A stretch of DNA of 64,000 bases, taken from CAZDET01 sp964504335. Its GTDB lineage: Bacteria; Bacteroidota; Bacteroidia; Chitinophagales; Saprospiraceae. The stretch spans positions 62,001-126,000 of the forward strand of contig CAZDET010000003.1 of assembly GCA_964504335.1 (NCBI GenBank), written 5' to 3'. The notes beneath the pieces were generated by a model. It saw only the letters and a list, made by a program, of their open reading frames with translations. It did no database searches and was not told the origin of the DNA. The position numbers and the translations under genes are program-made. Positions 1-8,362 of this stretch are shown one piece after another; within the stretch, counting starts at the first letter, position 1; each line of letters starts with the position of its first letter.

Positions 1-762
1 CAGCCATTCGCGCACGAATTCTTTGCTGAGTTGGCGCTGACGCTCTCCGTGCTGTTGGCGCTTTTCGTAGCCATCGGCGTAGAAATAGCGCGAGCTGTCG
101 GGAGTGTGAATCTCGTCGATCAGGTAAATTGTGCCGTCGCGTTGGCCGAATTCGTACTTTGTATCCACCAGGAGCAATCCACGCTCGGCAGCCATGGCTG
201 TGCCGCGCGCAAACAGCGCACGGGTGTACGCCTCCAGCTCTCGGTATTGTTCTTCGGGTACGAGCCCCTGAGCGATGATTTCCTCGCGACTGATGTCTTC
301 ATCGTGGCCTTCCTCGGCTTTGGTGGCGGGCGTAATGATGGGCTCCGGGAAGGGATCGTTTTCGCGCATACCCTCCGGCATGGGTACGCCGCACAGTTGC
401 CGCTTGCCGGCACGGTACTCGCGCCAGGCGTGCCCGACCAGGTAGGCCCGAATCACCATCTCCACCCGGTAAGGTACACACGAACGGCCAACGGCCACGT
501 TTGGATCGGGCACGGCTTCCAGCCAATTGGGACAAAGGTCGCGGGTTGCCTCCAGAAAATACGCAGCAGTCTGGTTGAGTACCTGCCCCTTGTACGGGAT
601 AGCCTGCCGCAAGACGTGGTCGAAGGCCGAAATGCGATCGCTGGCTACCATGACGAGCCGATCGCCGATGGTATACACGTCCCGGACCTTCCCGTGATAC
701 ACGGCGGTCTGACCTGGAAAGTGAAAGTCTGTTTGGCGGAGTGCCACGCTGGTAGAAGCCAT
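1..762 (-). CDS. purC: SAICAR synthase (purC), C-terminus cut by window edge
   Basis: Phosphoribosylaminoimidazole-succinocarboxamide synthase, which joins aspartate to CAIR in purine synthesis in the cytoplasm. The reverse strand reads openly from an ATG at 762 to the window edge (254 codons). It carries the family's KVRDVY segment near residue 25, SDRISAFD near residue 42, and the PNWLEAVPDP and MVIRAYLVG-H segments. Family members are about 300 residues, so roughly the last 50 are missing here. A long open frame on the opposite strand over the same bases is its shadow. Upstream (to the right) lies copy A of the dispersed element, whose edge is only about 25 bp from the start codon. Confidence 0.95.
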   Translation of the reverse strand, partial: MASTSVALRQTDFHFPGQTAVYHGKVRDVYTIGDRLVMVASDRISAFDHVLRQAIPYKGQVLNQTAAYFLEATRDLCPNWLEAVPDPNVAVGRSCVPYRVEMVIRAYLVGHAWREYRAGKRQLCGVPMPEGMRENDPFPEPIITPATKAEEGHDEDISREEIIAQGLVPEEQYRELEAYTRALFARGTAMAAERGLLLVDTKYEFGQRDGTIYLIDEIHTPDSSRYFYADGYEKRQQHGERQRQLSKEFVREWL

Positions 763-776
763 GTTTGAGTTTGTGG

Positions 777-784
777 CAAAAGTA
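777..784 (-). promoter_or_regulatory. Bacteroidota -7 box upstream of purC
   Basis: The reverse strand reads TACTTTTG, a full match to TAnnTTTG, 15 nt before the purC start codon. No TTG lies at the usual -33 distance. That upstream stretch is now occupied by the left end of dispersed element A, so any original -33 box may have been displaced. Confidence 0.45.
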
Positions 785-831
785 GTAAACACACCAAAAT
801 GGTCGGTACGGTAATTTTGGTAAATAAGGGC

Positions 832-862
832 TTGCTTGTTCGGTGGTAAGCGCGTATCTTTA
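832..862 (+). promoter_or_regulatory. Promoter inside dispersed element A
   Basis: TTG at 832-834, a 20-nt spacer and TATCTTTA at 855-862 match the Bacteroidota TTG-N19-21-TAnnTTTG layout, apart from the last base of the -7 box. Copy B has the same boxes with the same 20-nt spacer although the spacer sequence differs, which argues for function. It reads rightward into the hairpin region. Confidence 0.55.
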
Positions 863-868
863 TTCTAC

Positions 869-1104
869 CATCCAATAGCTACCTCAGCGGTAGCCATTCT
901 CACAAGATAGCCCACTTTTTCACACGGCCGTTTCCATTGCTGGTAGCCGCGTGCGCTGCGCACGCCTGGGCTGCCTGCAGCCCTCGAGGTTGGCAGGTAA
1001 GGTGGGTGGGCCGTTTTTTATATTCCCACCCACATGGTGTGGGGCGCCCCGAGCCCAGCCACCGGCCGGAGAGCCGGGTGCCCAAGCTACGTCCCACCGG
1101 GTGG
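869..1104 (+). ncRNA. Candidate structured RNA in element A
   Basis: The start is inferred as about 7 nt past the -7 box. The first hairpin is GCTACC (878-883)/GGTAGC (889-894) with a five-base loop. In copy B the matching arms are CTGCC/GGCAG, one A-U pair having become G-C. Further stems are at 949-965 and 1002-1033. No RNA family was recognised. A conserved reverse-strand reading frame over part of the same bases is a competing explanation. Confidence 0.4.
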
Positions 1105-1174
1105 AATTGCCACTTCCGCAATCTTGGTAATTAATTGTAATTTCCATCCCATTTTTTGATCAAACCGAATCCAA

Positions 1175-3328
1175 ATGATCCGACCCGTTGTACTCTTCTT
1201 CGGAATTGGGCTGTTGTTGGTAGGCTGTACCGACACTGCCTCCGTTGAAGAATCTACTACTTTCCCGGTTATGGAAGTGAGTTACCCCGAAACCAAGCAA
1301 ATCGGTCATACCGATACTCTACACGGCGAAGCCATTCCCGATCCCTATCGCTGGCTCGAAGACGACCGCGCCGCCGATACCGAAGCCTGGGTGGCCGAAC
1401 AGAATGAGGTCACCTTCGGCTACCTCGAGCAAATCCCCTTCCGCGAAGAAATTCGCCAGCGCCTGGAAGAGCTATGGGACTACGAAAAGTTCGGCGCTCC
1501 CTTTAATGAAGGAGCGTACACCTACTTTTTCCGCAACTCCGGGCTTCAGAACCAAAGCGTGCTCTACCGCCAAAAAGGAGACGGCGAGCCGGAGGTATTC
1601 CTCGATCCCAATACGTTCTCCGAAGACGGCACCACCTCCCTGGGTGGTTGGAACTTCACCAAAGATGGCAGCTTGCTGGCCTATTCTATTTCGGAGGCCG
1701 GCTCAGATTGGCGAAAGATCCTGGTGATGGATACCGAAACCAAGGAACTCATCGGCGATACCATCATCGATGCCAAATTTACCGGCATTGCCTGGAAAGG
1801 GAAGGAAGGCTTTTACTACAGTTCTTACGACAAGCCTGAAGCAGGAAGCGAGCTGTCTGCCAAGACCCAATACCACAAACTGTATTACCACCAGTTGGGC
1901 ACTCCGCAAAGCGCAGACCAGCTCGTATTCGGCGGCGAGCAGACGCCCCGCAGGTATATCGGTGCATACGTCACCGAAGACGAACGTTGGTTGGTAATTA
2001 GCGCGGCCAATTCCACTTCCGGAAATGAGCTGTACCTCCAACCACTCGACAATCCCAATGCCCCCTTCATTCCCATCGTCGACAACTTTGATTCCGAGCA
2101 ATACATCGTGCACTCCGAAGGCGATCTGCTCTACATTCAGACGAATTTGGAGGCTCCCAACCAACGGCTGGTTAAGGTATCAGCGTCGAACCCGACGCCC
2201 GCTAACTGGGAAGATGTTATTCCCGAACGCGAGGAAGTCCTGAACGTCTCCACTGGTGGCGGCTATTTCTACGCGAATTATATGAAGGATGCACTCGATT
2301 ACATCGAGCAAGTAGACCTCGAGGGCAATGTCGTCCGGGTCGTGGAATTGCCAGGCCAGGGTTCCGTTGGCGGATTCGGTGGCAAATGGGAAGAAGACGA
2401 GCTGTACTACACATTCGCCAACTACGTCAATCCGGGTACCATCTACCGCTATAACGTAGAGAGTGGTGAAACCGAGCTATACAAGAAAAGCGGAGTAAGC
2501 TTCAATCCGGAGGATTACGAAAGTAAGCAGGTCTTCTACGAATCGAAAGACGGTACCCGCGTTCCCATGATGATCACGCATAAAAAGGGGCTGAAAATGG
2601 ACGGCAATAACCCGACCATGCTGTACGGTTACGGCGGATTCAACATCAGCCTGACGCCCAGCTTCAGCACCTCCAACATCGTTTGGCTGGAAAACGGAGG
2701 CGTCTACGCTGTACCTAACCTGCGGGGCGGTGGCGAATACGGCGAGGAATGGCACAAGGCCGGCACGAAGATGCAGAAGCAAAACGTCTTCGACGACTTC
2801 ATTGCCGCCGCAGAATACCTCATCGAACAAAACTACACCTCCTCCGACAAGCTCGCCATTTCGGGCGGTTCGAACGGAGGGCTGCTCGTCGGAGCAGTCA
2901 TGACGCAGCGCCCCGATTTGATGCGCGTAGCGCTGCCCGCCGTCGGCGTGTTGGACATGCTGCGCTACCACGAGTTTACCGCCGGTGCCGGCTGGGCCTA
3001 CGACTACGGCACCGCCGATGAAAGTCCGGAGATGTTCGACTATCTCAAGGGGTACTCACCCTATCACAACCTCAACGGGAATTGCTATCCGGCCACGATG
3101 GTCACTACCGCCGACCACGACGACCGGGTCGTACCAGCGCACAGTTTCAAGTTTGCCGCCCGCCTGCAGGAGGCACAGAACTGCGAAAACCCCACCCTGA
3201 TCCGCATCGAAACGGATGCCGGCCACGGCGCTGGCAAGCCAACCAGCAAGAGGATCGAAGAGCAAGCCGACAAGTGGGCGTTCACGTTCTACAACATGAA
3301 TGCACCCGTGAAGTACGTGGAGAATTAG
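1175..3328 (+). CDS. Prolyl oligopeptidase, family S9A, lipoprotein
   Basis: Serine peptidase that cleaves short peptides after proline. The 717-residue protein starts with a lipoprotein signal ending in LVGC (Cys18), so it is probably anchored in the cell envelope. A seven-bladed propeller should occupy roughly residues 100-450 and the alpha/beta hydrolase domain the rest. The catalytic triad is visible: Ser566 in GGSNGG, Asp650 in the ADHDDRVVP segment and His684 in DAGHGAGKP, close to the spacing in mammalian prolyl oligopeptidase. The gene stands alone, with the dispersed element upstream and a strong bidirectional terminator downstream. Confidence 0.95.
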   Translation: MIRPVVLFFGIGLLLVGCTDTASVEESTTFPVMEVSYPETKQIGHTDTLHGEAIPDPYRWLEDDRAADTEAWVAEQNEVTFGYLEQIPFREEIRQRLEELWDYEKFGAPFNEGAYTYFFRNSGLQNQSVLYRQKGDGEPEVFLDPNTFSEDGTTSLGGWNFTKDGSLLAYSISEAGSDWRKILVMDTETKELIGDTIIDAKFTGIAWKGKEGFYYSSYDKPEAGSELSAKTQYHKLYYHQLGTPQSADQLVFGGEQTPRRYIGAYVTEDERWLVISAANSTSGNELYLQPLDNPNAPFIPIVDNFDSEQYIVHSEGDLLYIQTNLEAPNQRLVKVSASNPTPANWEDVIPEREEVLNVSTGGGYFYANYMKDALDYIEQVDLEGNVVRVVELPGQGSVGGFGGKWEEDELYYTFANYVNPGTIYRYNVESGETELYKKSGVSFNPEDYESKQVFYESKDGTRVPMMITHKKGLKMDGNNPTMLYGYGGFNISLTPSFSTSNIVWLENGGVYAVPNLRGGGEYGEEWHKAGTKMQKQNVFDDFIAAAEYLIEQNYTSSDKLAISGGSNGGLLVGAVMTQRPDLMRVALPAVGVLDMLRYHEFTAGAGWAYDYGTADESPEMFDYLKGYSPYHNLNGNCYPATMVTTADHDDRVVPAHSFKFAARLQEAQNCENPTLIRIETDAGHGAGKPTSKRIEEQADKWAFTFYNMNAPVKYVEN

Positions 3329-3387
3329 AACGATGTGTAATAAGTTCTCTAACAAATGGCTTGGAATTTTCTAGGCCAAGGTCTAAG

Positions 3388-3443
3388 ATTGACTACAAAA
3401 CTAAAGTACTAACTGACTAAAGTACTAATCACACGCTACACTA
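3388..3443. repeat. Octamer-phased spacer tract (7 units)
   Basis: Seven consecutive 8-nt units run through the spacer between convergent genes. Six of the seven end in ACTA, and AAGTACTA occurs twice, 16 nt apart. The tract ends just before the terminator hairpin. Related words recur at 49760-49799 and 61565-61596. Confidence 0.7.
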
Positions 3444-3449
3444 TAATTA

Positions 3450-3481
3450 GGTAAAGGCTGAGGGACTTTTCAGCCTTTACC
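3450..3481. terminator. Bidirectional terminator between the S9 peptidase gene and recF
   Basis: Perfect 12-bp inverted repeat, GGTAAAGGCTGA (3450-3461) and TCAGCCTTTACC (3470-3481), with an 8-nt loop. A T-rich stretch follows on the + strand. It sits between convergent genes and only 8 bp beyond the recF stop, so it can serve both. Confidence 0.75.
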
Positions 3482-3489
3482 TTCTCCTT

Positions 3490-4605
3490 CTACATCAACA
3501 CTTTACCCCGCTCCACCCTGAACAATTGAACCTCCGTCCGGAGGGCGTCGGCCAATTCCTGCACCCGCTTGGGGTTGGTGTCTGAAATAAAGGTCTGTCC
3601 GTAATCTTCTTGCAGAATGAGTTCCAATAGTTGTCGCACACGTTGTTGATCCAACTTGTCGAACAGGTCATCGAGGAGTAAAATGGGAGCTAGTTCCCGT
3701 TTTTCCTTTAGCACGTGGTACTGAGCGAGTTTGAGGGCCAGCACGAAGGACTTGCGCTGCCCCTGGCTCGCCACCCGGCGGAGGGGTTGCCCGCCCATAG
3801 TAAAGAGGAGGTCATCCCGATGGACGCCCGCGGTAGTGCGTTGGAGTACGGCATCTTTTTCCCGCCTTGTGCCCAATAACTCCAGCAGGGATTGATCCTG
3901 CAAATGGGAACGGTACCGGCAGTTTACCTCCTCCTCATCGGCGGAGATAACGGCATAACTCCGCCGCAACGATGCCGCAAAGGACTCGATAAACCGCCTG
4001 CGGCATTCGTACAGCGATTGGGCCGGTTCGGCGAGTTGCCGGTCGTACACCTCCAGCAAATCCTCCGGTGGCCGACGGCCTTCGTACTGCTTCAGCAGGG
4101 CATTGCGTTGCTTCAACACCCGATTGTATGTTAGGAGATCCTGCAAGTATTTCCCATCAATTTGGCTGAGGGTATTGTCGAGCAGCCGCCGCCGAATCTC
4201 ACTACCTTCCTGGATCAATTGGGTGTCGTCGGGCACAATGATGACCACTGGAAAGCGCCCAACATGCTCGGCAAGGCGCTGATACACAACTCCGTTGCGC
4301 TCGATTTCTTTGCGTTTACCCGACTGATACTTGACAACAATCTCCTCCGAGACTTCCCCTCGTCGAAATCGCCCCTGCAAGCGAAAAAATCCGGTGTCGT
4401 GCTGCACGAGGTATCGATCCAGCGTGTGGAAATAGCTTTTGCCCATGCACAGGTAGTAGATGGCTTCTAGCAAGTTGGTTTTACCCGCACCGTTGGGCCC
4501 TACAAAGCAATTGAGCCTGGGGGCACAGTCGATGCGTTGGTGCGCGTAGTTTTTAAATTGCGTGAGCTGAAATGATTCCAGATACAAACCGCTATTTTTA
4601 TCCAC
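3490..4605 (-). CDS. recF: DNA replication and repair protein RecF
   Basis: SMC-like ATPase that loads RecA at single-strand gaps together with RecO and RecR. The 371 residues are normal length. The Walker A motif GPNGAGKTN is at residues 36-44, the ABC-type signature is the SQGQRK segment near 280, and Walker B is APILLLDDLFDKLD near 305. The first possible codon is GTG at 4605; it gives the expected family N-terminus with FKNY near residue 18. It is divergent from pdhA and convergent with the S9 peptidase gene. The usual dnaA/dnaN neighbours are absent, as is common in Bacteroidota. Confidence 0.95.
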   Translation of the reverse strand: MDKNSGLYLESFQLTQFKNYAHQRIDCAPRLNCFVGPNGAGKTNLLEAIYYLCMGKSYFHTLDRYLVQHDTGFFRLQGRFRRGEVSEEIVVKYQSGKRKEIERNGVVYQRLAEHVGRFPVVIIVPDDTQLIQEGSEIRRRLLDNTLSQIDGKYLQDLLTYNRVLKQRNALLKQYEGRRPPEDLLEVYDRQLAEPAQSLYECRRRFIESFAASLRRSYAVISADEEEVNCRYRSHLQDQSLLELLGTRREKDAVLQRTTAGVHRDDLLFTMGGQPLRRVASQGQRKSFVLALKLAQYHVLKEKRELAPILLLDDLFDKLDQQRVRQLLELILQEDYGQTFISDTNPKRVQELADALRTEVQLFRVERGKVLM

Positions 4606-4699
4606 CCAAACTCAGGGCGTGTCATTTTGTTAGACGTAAGGTAATTTTCTTTTACCTTTAAACTCGGTCCCTTATTTTACAGCCAAAATTTGCGCATTC

Positions 4700-5728
4700 A
4701 TGGATACCGCCACGGACAACAAGATTAACAATCAGCAGCAGGGAATAGAATACGGCAAGGAGCAGTATCTGTATTGGTACCAACTCATGTATCGAATTCG
4801 CAAGTTTGAAGAACGAGCGCTCATGGCCTACGGCCAGCAGAAAGTACGTGGATTTTGCCATGTGTACATCGGCCAGGAAGCCGTAACCGCCGGTATGGAA
4901 TCGGCGTTGCAACCCGGCGATTGCATCGTGACGGCCTACCGCCAACACGGTACCGCTATCGGCCGGGGCGTCGACTCGAAATCCGCCATGGCCGAACTGT
5001 TCGGTAAGAAAACGGGAATCGTCAAGGGCAAAGGGGGGTCGATGCACTTCTTTTACGCGGAAAATCGCTACTTCGGCGGAAATGGTATTGTAGGTGCTCA
5101 AATCCCCATTGGCACCGGCATTGCCTTCGCCGAAAAATACCGCGATACCAGTAATCTCTGCGTGACGATGTTCGGCGATGGAGCCGCCCGCCAGGGTTCC
5201 CTGCACGAATCCTTCAATATGGCCATGACCTGGCAGCTGCCCGTCTTATACGTCTGCGAAAACAACGGATATGCCATGGGTACCTCCGTTGAGCGGACCT
5301 CCAATATCATCGATCTTTCCCGTTTGGGCGATAGCTACGCCATGCCCAGCGAATCCGTCGATGGTATGCAACCGGAAACCGTCCACGAGGCCATCGCCCG
5401 GGCTGCCGAGCATATCCGCTCCGGAAAAGGCCCCTACTATCTCAATGTGAAGACCTATCGCTACAAAGGTCACTCCGTGTCCGATCCCGCAAAGTACCGG
5501 ACTAAAGAAGAACTCCAGGAATATCAGGAGCGCGACCCCATTAAAGTCACGGAGACGAAAATACTGGAGCGTAATTTCCTCACCGAAGAAGAGCTGAAGG
5601 CCATCCAAAACGAAATCAAGGATGAAATAAAGGAAGCCTACGACTTCGCCGATGCCTCCGATTACCCCGATCCTTCCGAGCTCTTTTCCGATAATTATCT
5701 ACAGGAGGATTATCCGTTCTTGACGTAA
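4700..5728 (+). CDS. pdhA: Pyruvate dehydrogenase E1 component, alpha subunit
   Basis: Thiamine-diphosphate enzyme subunit that decarboxylates pyruvate in the pyruvate dehydrogenase complex. The 342 residues match the heterotetrameric E1-alpha type. The TPP/Mg motif runs from GDGA near residue 158 to ENNGYAMGTS near residue 188, and the phosphorylation-loop-like YRYKGHSVSDP is near 253. E1-beta and E2 genes are not adjacent, so the complex is encoded at split loci. An alpha subunit of a branched-chain 2-oxoacid dehydrogenase is less likely given the close match to the PdhA pattern. An intrinsic terminator follows. Confidence 0.92.
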   Translation: MDTATDNKINNQQQGIEYGKEQYLYWYQLMYRIRKFEERALMAYGQQKVRGFCHVYIGQEAVTAGMESALQPGDCIVTAYRQHGTAIGRGVDSKSAMAELFGKKTGIVKGKGGSMHFFYAENRYFGGNGIVGAQIPIGTGIAFAEKYRDTSNLCVTMFGDGAARQGSLHESFNMAMTWQLPVLYVCENNGYAMGTSVERTSNIIDLSRLGDSYAMPSESVDGMQPETVHEAIARAAEHIRSGKGPYYLNVKTYRYKGHSVSDPAKYRTKEELQEYQERDPIKVTETKILERNFLTEEELKAIQNEIKDEIKEAYDFADASDYPDPSELFSDNYLQEDYPFLT

Positions 5729-5752
5729 TCATTTCCAATAAAAAATCTTTCC

Positions 5753-5760
5753 TATCTTTG
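5753..5760 (+). promoter_or_regulatory. -7 box TATCTTTG upstream of the TPR gene
   Basis: Perfect TAnnTTTG match 62 nt before the next start codon. No convincing -33 TTG lies at 19-21 nt. It immediately precedes the pdhA terminator hairpin, so transcripts starting here would begin inside that hairpin region. Confidence 0.4.
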
Positions 5761-5775
5761 CGTGGCTTTCGAAAA

Positions 5776-5799
5776 GCCCCACTCAAGGGGCCTTTTTTT
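5776..5799 (+). terminator. Intrinsic terminator after pdhA
   Basis: GCCCC (5776-5780) pairs with GGGGC (5787-5791) around a 6-nt loop and runs into seven T residues. An overlapping alternative hairpin, GGCTTT (5764-5769) with AAAGCC (5773-5778), shares bases with the first arm, so the two are mutually exclusive. Confidence 0.65.
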
Positions 5800-5822
5800 G
5801 ATCTGCTGAAGAAGACGCAACC

Positions 5823-6521
5823 ATGGCAAAAGGCCGCAGAAAAAAACAAGCACAAGGCGACGATACGCTCGTCGATATCGTGGAAGTGCGCGACCAGGCG
5901 CAGGGTTTCTTAGAGAAGAACCAACTAGCCATTCTTGGAGGACTCGCAGTGATCGTAGTGATCATCGGAGGGGTGTTTGCCTACCGCAATTTTGTACAGG
6001 AGCCACAGGAACGGGAAGCCGAATCGGCTATGTACGAAGCCCAGCGACAGTTCGAACGCGACAGCTTTGCCCTGGCCCTGACCAACCCCGGAGTAGAGGG
6101 GCAGCTAGGCTTTCTCGACATCATCGACGAATACGGCAGTACTTCCACTGGTAACCTTGCAGCCTACTACGCAGGTATTTCTTACCTCAATCTGGGGGAG
6201 TACGATGCTGCCATCGACTACCTGAATGATTTCAGCGCCGACGGAGACCTGCTGCCCGCCACCAAAAACGGGGCCCTCGGCGATGCGTATTCCGAAAAGC
6301 AAGACTTCGACAACGCCGAACGCTACTACCAAAAAGCCATTAACGCATCCGGCGATAACCCGCTGCTCACGGCCTATTACCTCAAAAAGATTGGCTTGCT
6401 GTACGAGCAACTCAACCAGCCGTCCGAAGCACTCGAAGCTTACGAGCGCATCCGGGAGGAGTTTCCCGATACGCCCTCGGCCAACGATATCGATAAGTTT
6501 ATTACCCGGGTCGAGGGCTAG
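5823..6521 (+). CDS. Membrane-anchored TPR protein (YfgM-like)
   Basis: A 232-residue protein. It has a basic cytoplasmic N-terminus (MAKGRRKKQ), one membrane helix near residues 38-58 and an outside region with several tetratricopeptide repeats (for example the ALGDAYSEKQDFDNAERYY segment). The layout resembles YfgM-type SecYEG accessory proteins; that role is inferred from architecture only. It lies just upstream of ribH, an arrangement I recall from other Bacteroidota, and is probably cotranscribed with it across an 82-nt gap. Confidence 0.75.
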   Translation: MAKGRRKKQAQGDDTLVDIVEVRDQAQGFLEKNQLAILGGLAVIVVIIGGVFAYRNFVQEPQEREAESAMYEAQRQFERDSFALALTNPGVEGQLGFLDIIDEYGSTSTGNLAAYYAGISYLNLGEYDAAIDYLNDFSADGDLLPATKNGALGDAYSEKQDFDNAERYYQKAINASGDNPLLTAYYLKKIGLLYEQLNQPSEALEAYERIREEFPDTPSANDIDKFITRVEG

Positions 6522-6603
6522 CTTTCATTAGTTGCTCCATTCGGTAACCTTTCCCAATTTCGCGCCACTATATCGGTAAATAGTTGGTATAACCAGTCTA
6601 CAA

Positions 6604-7125
6604 ATGGCAAGTATCCACAAAAACCTAAGTGCTTACGACGAATCTACCGTACCCGATGGCAGCGAGTTTAAAATCGCTGTGGTCGTCGCGGAATGGAATC
6701 GGGAAATTACCCATGCTCTCTACGAAGGATGTTACGAAACCCTCCTCAAGCACGGCGTTAAGGAAGAACATATATTCACTGCTCAGGTACCCGGTTCGTT
6801 TGAACTACCCGTAGGTGCGCGTATGCTGGCGGGCCACCACAGTCCCGACGCCGTCATTTGCCTGGGTTGCGTGATCAAGGGCGAAACGAGTCACAACGAA
6901 TACATCAACCAGTCTGTCGCGCAAGGTCTGACCAACCTCAGCATCGCCTCCGGGCGCCCTTTTATCTTTGGGGTACTCACCCCGAACACCCTCGAACAAG
7001 CCAGGGAACGCGCCGGCGGAAAGCACGGCAACAAAGGCGTCGAAGCCGCCGTAACCGCCCTGCGCATGGCCGCCCTGCGCAAGGAGAAAAGCCGCGGCGC
7101 TAAAAAATCAATCGGTTTTTCCTAA
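6604..7125 (+). CDS. ribH: 6,7-dimethyl-8-ribityllumazine synthase
   Basis: Penultimate enzyme of riboflavin synthesis. It condenses 5-amino-6-ribitylaminouracil with dihydroxybutanone phosphate and forms a 60-meric shell or pentamers. The 173 residues include the AEWN segment near 35, PGSFELP near 66, GCVIKGETSHNEYI near 89-102 and FGVLTPNTLEQA near 122, covering all substrate-contacting segments. Other rib genes are not adjacent. No FMN riboswitch is apparent in the short upstream gap. Confidence 0.95.
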   Translation: MASIHKNLSAYDESTVPDGSEFKIAVVVAEWNREITHALYEGCYETLLKHGVKEEHIFTAQVPGSFELPVGARMLAGHHSPDAVICLGCVIKGETSHNEYINQSVAQGLTNLSIASGRPFIFGVLTPNTLEQARERAGGKHGNKGVEAAVTALRMAALRKEKSRGAKKSIGFS

Positions 7126-7280
7126 TTAATCGTTGGGCTCCCCCCAGCGTTCCACGCCAATCCAATCCCATTCCCCTCTCCGGACGCTCCGCTGTGTAAC
7201 ATCAAGTCGGTATCTTTCGCCCAAACGGCAGTTGTCTTTTCCTGGTCAACACCATTCGAATCCCTTCAACCTTTTGGTAC

Positions 7281-8114
7281 ATGGTTCAGTACACTTTTCT
7301 CGATACCGGCTATTTCAAATTAGATGGGGGCGCCATGTTCGGTATCGTACCCCGAAAGCTATGGCAGCGATTGCACGAGCCGGATCAAAACAATATGTGC
7401 ACCTGGTCGATGCGTTGCCTCCTGCTCGAAACCGGAGATCGAAAAATTTTGGTGGATACCGGAATCGGCGATAAGCAAGACGCTAAATTCCGGCGCCACT
7501 TCGAACCGCACGGAGCAGCCACCCTCCTGAGTTCCCTGGCCGATCGTGGCTTGCAACCCGAAGAGATTACCGACGTTCTGCTAACTCACCTCCACTTCGA
7601 TCACGTGGGAGGTGCCGTTCGCCAAACGGAAAAGGGAGACCTGGTAACGACCTTCCCAAACGCCCGCTATTGGAGCAACCAAATACACTGGGATTGGGCC
7701 CTTCAGCCCAATGAGCGGGAAGCGGCCAGCTTCCTACCCGAAAATATCCTGCCTTTGCTGCACAGCGGCCAACTGGAATTCATCGATGTGCAAAACGAAG
7801 ATCTGGAGTGGTTGCCCGGCATTCGCCTGCGCTTCCTTTACGGGCATACCGAAGCCATGATGATGCCCATCCTCGACACCGTCGATGGAACGATCGCCTA
7901 CGCGGCCGATCTAATTCCCTCTTCCTTTCACATCGGCATGCCTTACATCATGGCCTTCGATGTGCGCCCCCTCCATACACTGGAAGAAAAGGCCCGACTC
8001 CTGACTGAAGCCTACGAAAACAACTGGACGCTTGCCTTCGAACACGATCCCACCCGTGCCACAGCGACGCTTAAAAAAGATGCCCGGGGTCGTTACCAAA
8101 TTACCGACAGTTAA
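7281..8114 (+). CDS. MBL-fold metallo-hydrolase (lactonase-like)
   Basis: Metallo-beta-lactamase-fold hydrolase of 277 residues. The metal-binding HxHxDH motif is at 103-108 (HLHFDH), with His189 in the YGHTEAM segment, Asp210 in YAADLIP and His255 in FEHDP, so a complete dinuclear zinc site is present. The overall pattern resembles the AttM/YtnP acyl-homoserine-lactone lactonase branch, but the substrate cannot be told from sequence. No signal peptide is visible, so it should be cytoplasmic. TATCTTTC at 7211-7218 may be its -7 box. Confidence 0.85.
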   Translation: MVQYTFLDTGYFKLDGGAMFGIVPRKLWQRLHEPDQNNMCTWSMRCLLLETGDRKILVDTGIGDKQDAKFRRHFEPHGAATLLSSLADRGLQPEEITDVLLTHLHFDHVGGAVRQTEKGDLVTTFPNARYWSNQIHWDWALQPNEREAASFLPENILPLLHSGQLEFIDVQNEDLEWLPGIRLRFLYGHTEAMMMPILDTVDGTIAYAADLIPSSFHIGMPYIMAFDVRPLHTLEEKARLLTEAYENNWTLAFEHDPTRATATLKKDARGRYQITDS

Positions 8115-8295
8115 TTTTCCTTTAGGAACTATAGAATTAATCCTCTTTATTTGGCTCTTCGCAAAATTTTCATTCGATAATAGGGCGGTTTTGCAAAATT
8201 ATTTATTTTGCAGACATGTTAAGAGTCGGTCAACACTTAACTCAACCATCGAATTAAGTTGAATCCTTCATAATAACAGTCGGGTGATTTCTAGT

Positions 8296-8329
8296 AAGAG
8301 CGAAGACCATTTACTTCGCTCTTTTTTTT
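8296..8329 (+). terminator. Intrinsic terminator in the 8115-8362 spacer
   Basis: Ten-base-pair perfect stem AAGAGCGAAG (8296-8305)/CTTCGCTCTT (8314-8323) with an 8-nt loop, and T8 from 8322. It lies about 180 nt after the MBL hydrolase gene and 33 nt before the symporter. The rest of the spacer is AT-rich, and I see no gene in it. Confidence 0.75.
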
Positions 8330-8362
8330 ATTCTTGCACTACCCTGACCGTAACACACACTC

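Larger units (their letters stand above)
787..1104 (+). repeat. Dispersed structured element, copy A
   Basis: This stretch aligns along about 315 bp with 51751-52070, in the same orientation. The core at about 921-1010 differs at only about five positions. It contains an internal promoter (832-862), a hairpin at 878-894 and an odd-length inverted repeat at 949-965. A nine-base-pair stem joins GTGGGTGGG (1002-1010) to CCCACCCAC (1025-1033), and GGGGCGCCCC lies at 1041-1050. The left end, AAACACACCAAAATGG, corresponds to the terminal repeat of copy B. The right end diverges after 1104, so this copy looks decayed or truncated there. It fills the spacer between divergent purC and the S9 peptidase gene. 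Confidence 0.85.

Noticed and set aside
31..768. Long open frame on the + strand over purC
   Set aside because: Its translation has no family features, while the reverse strand reads clear SAICAR synthase. It is a shadow of GC-rich coding DNA.
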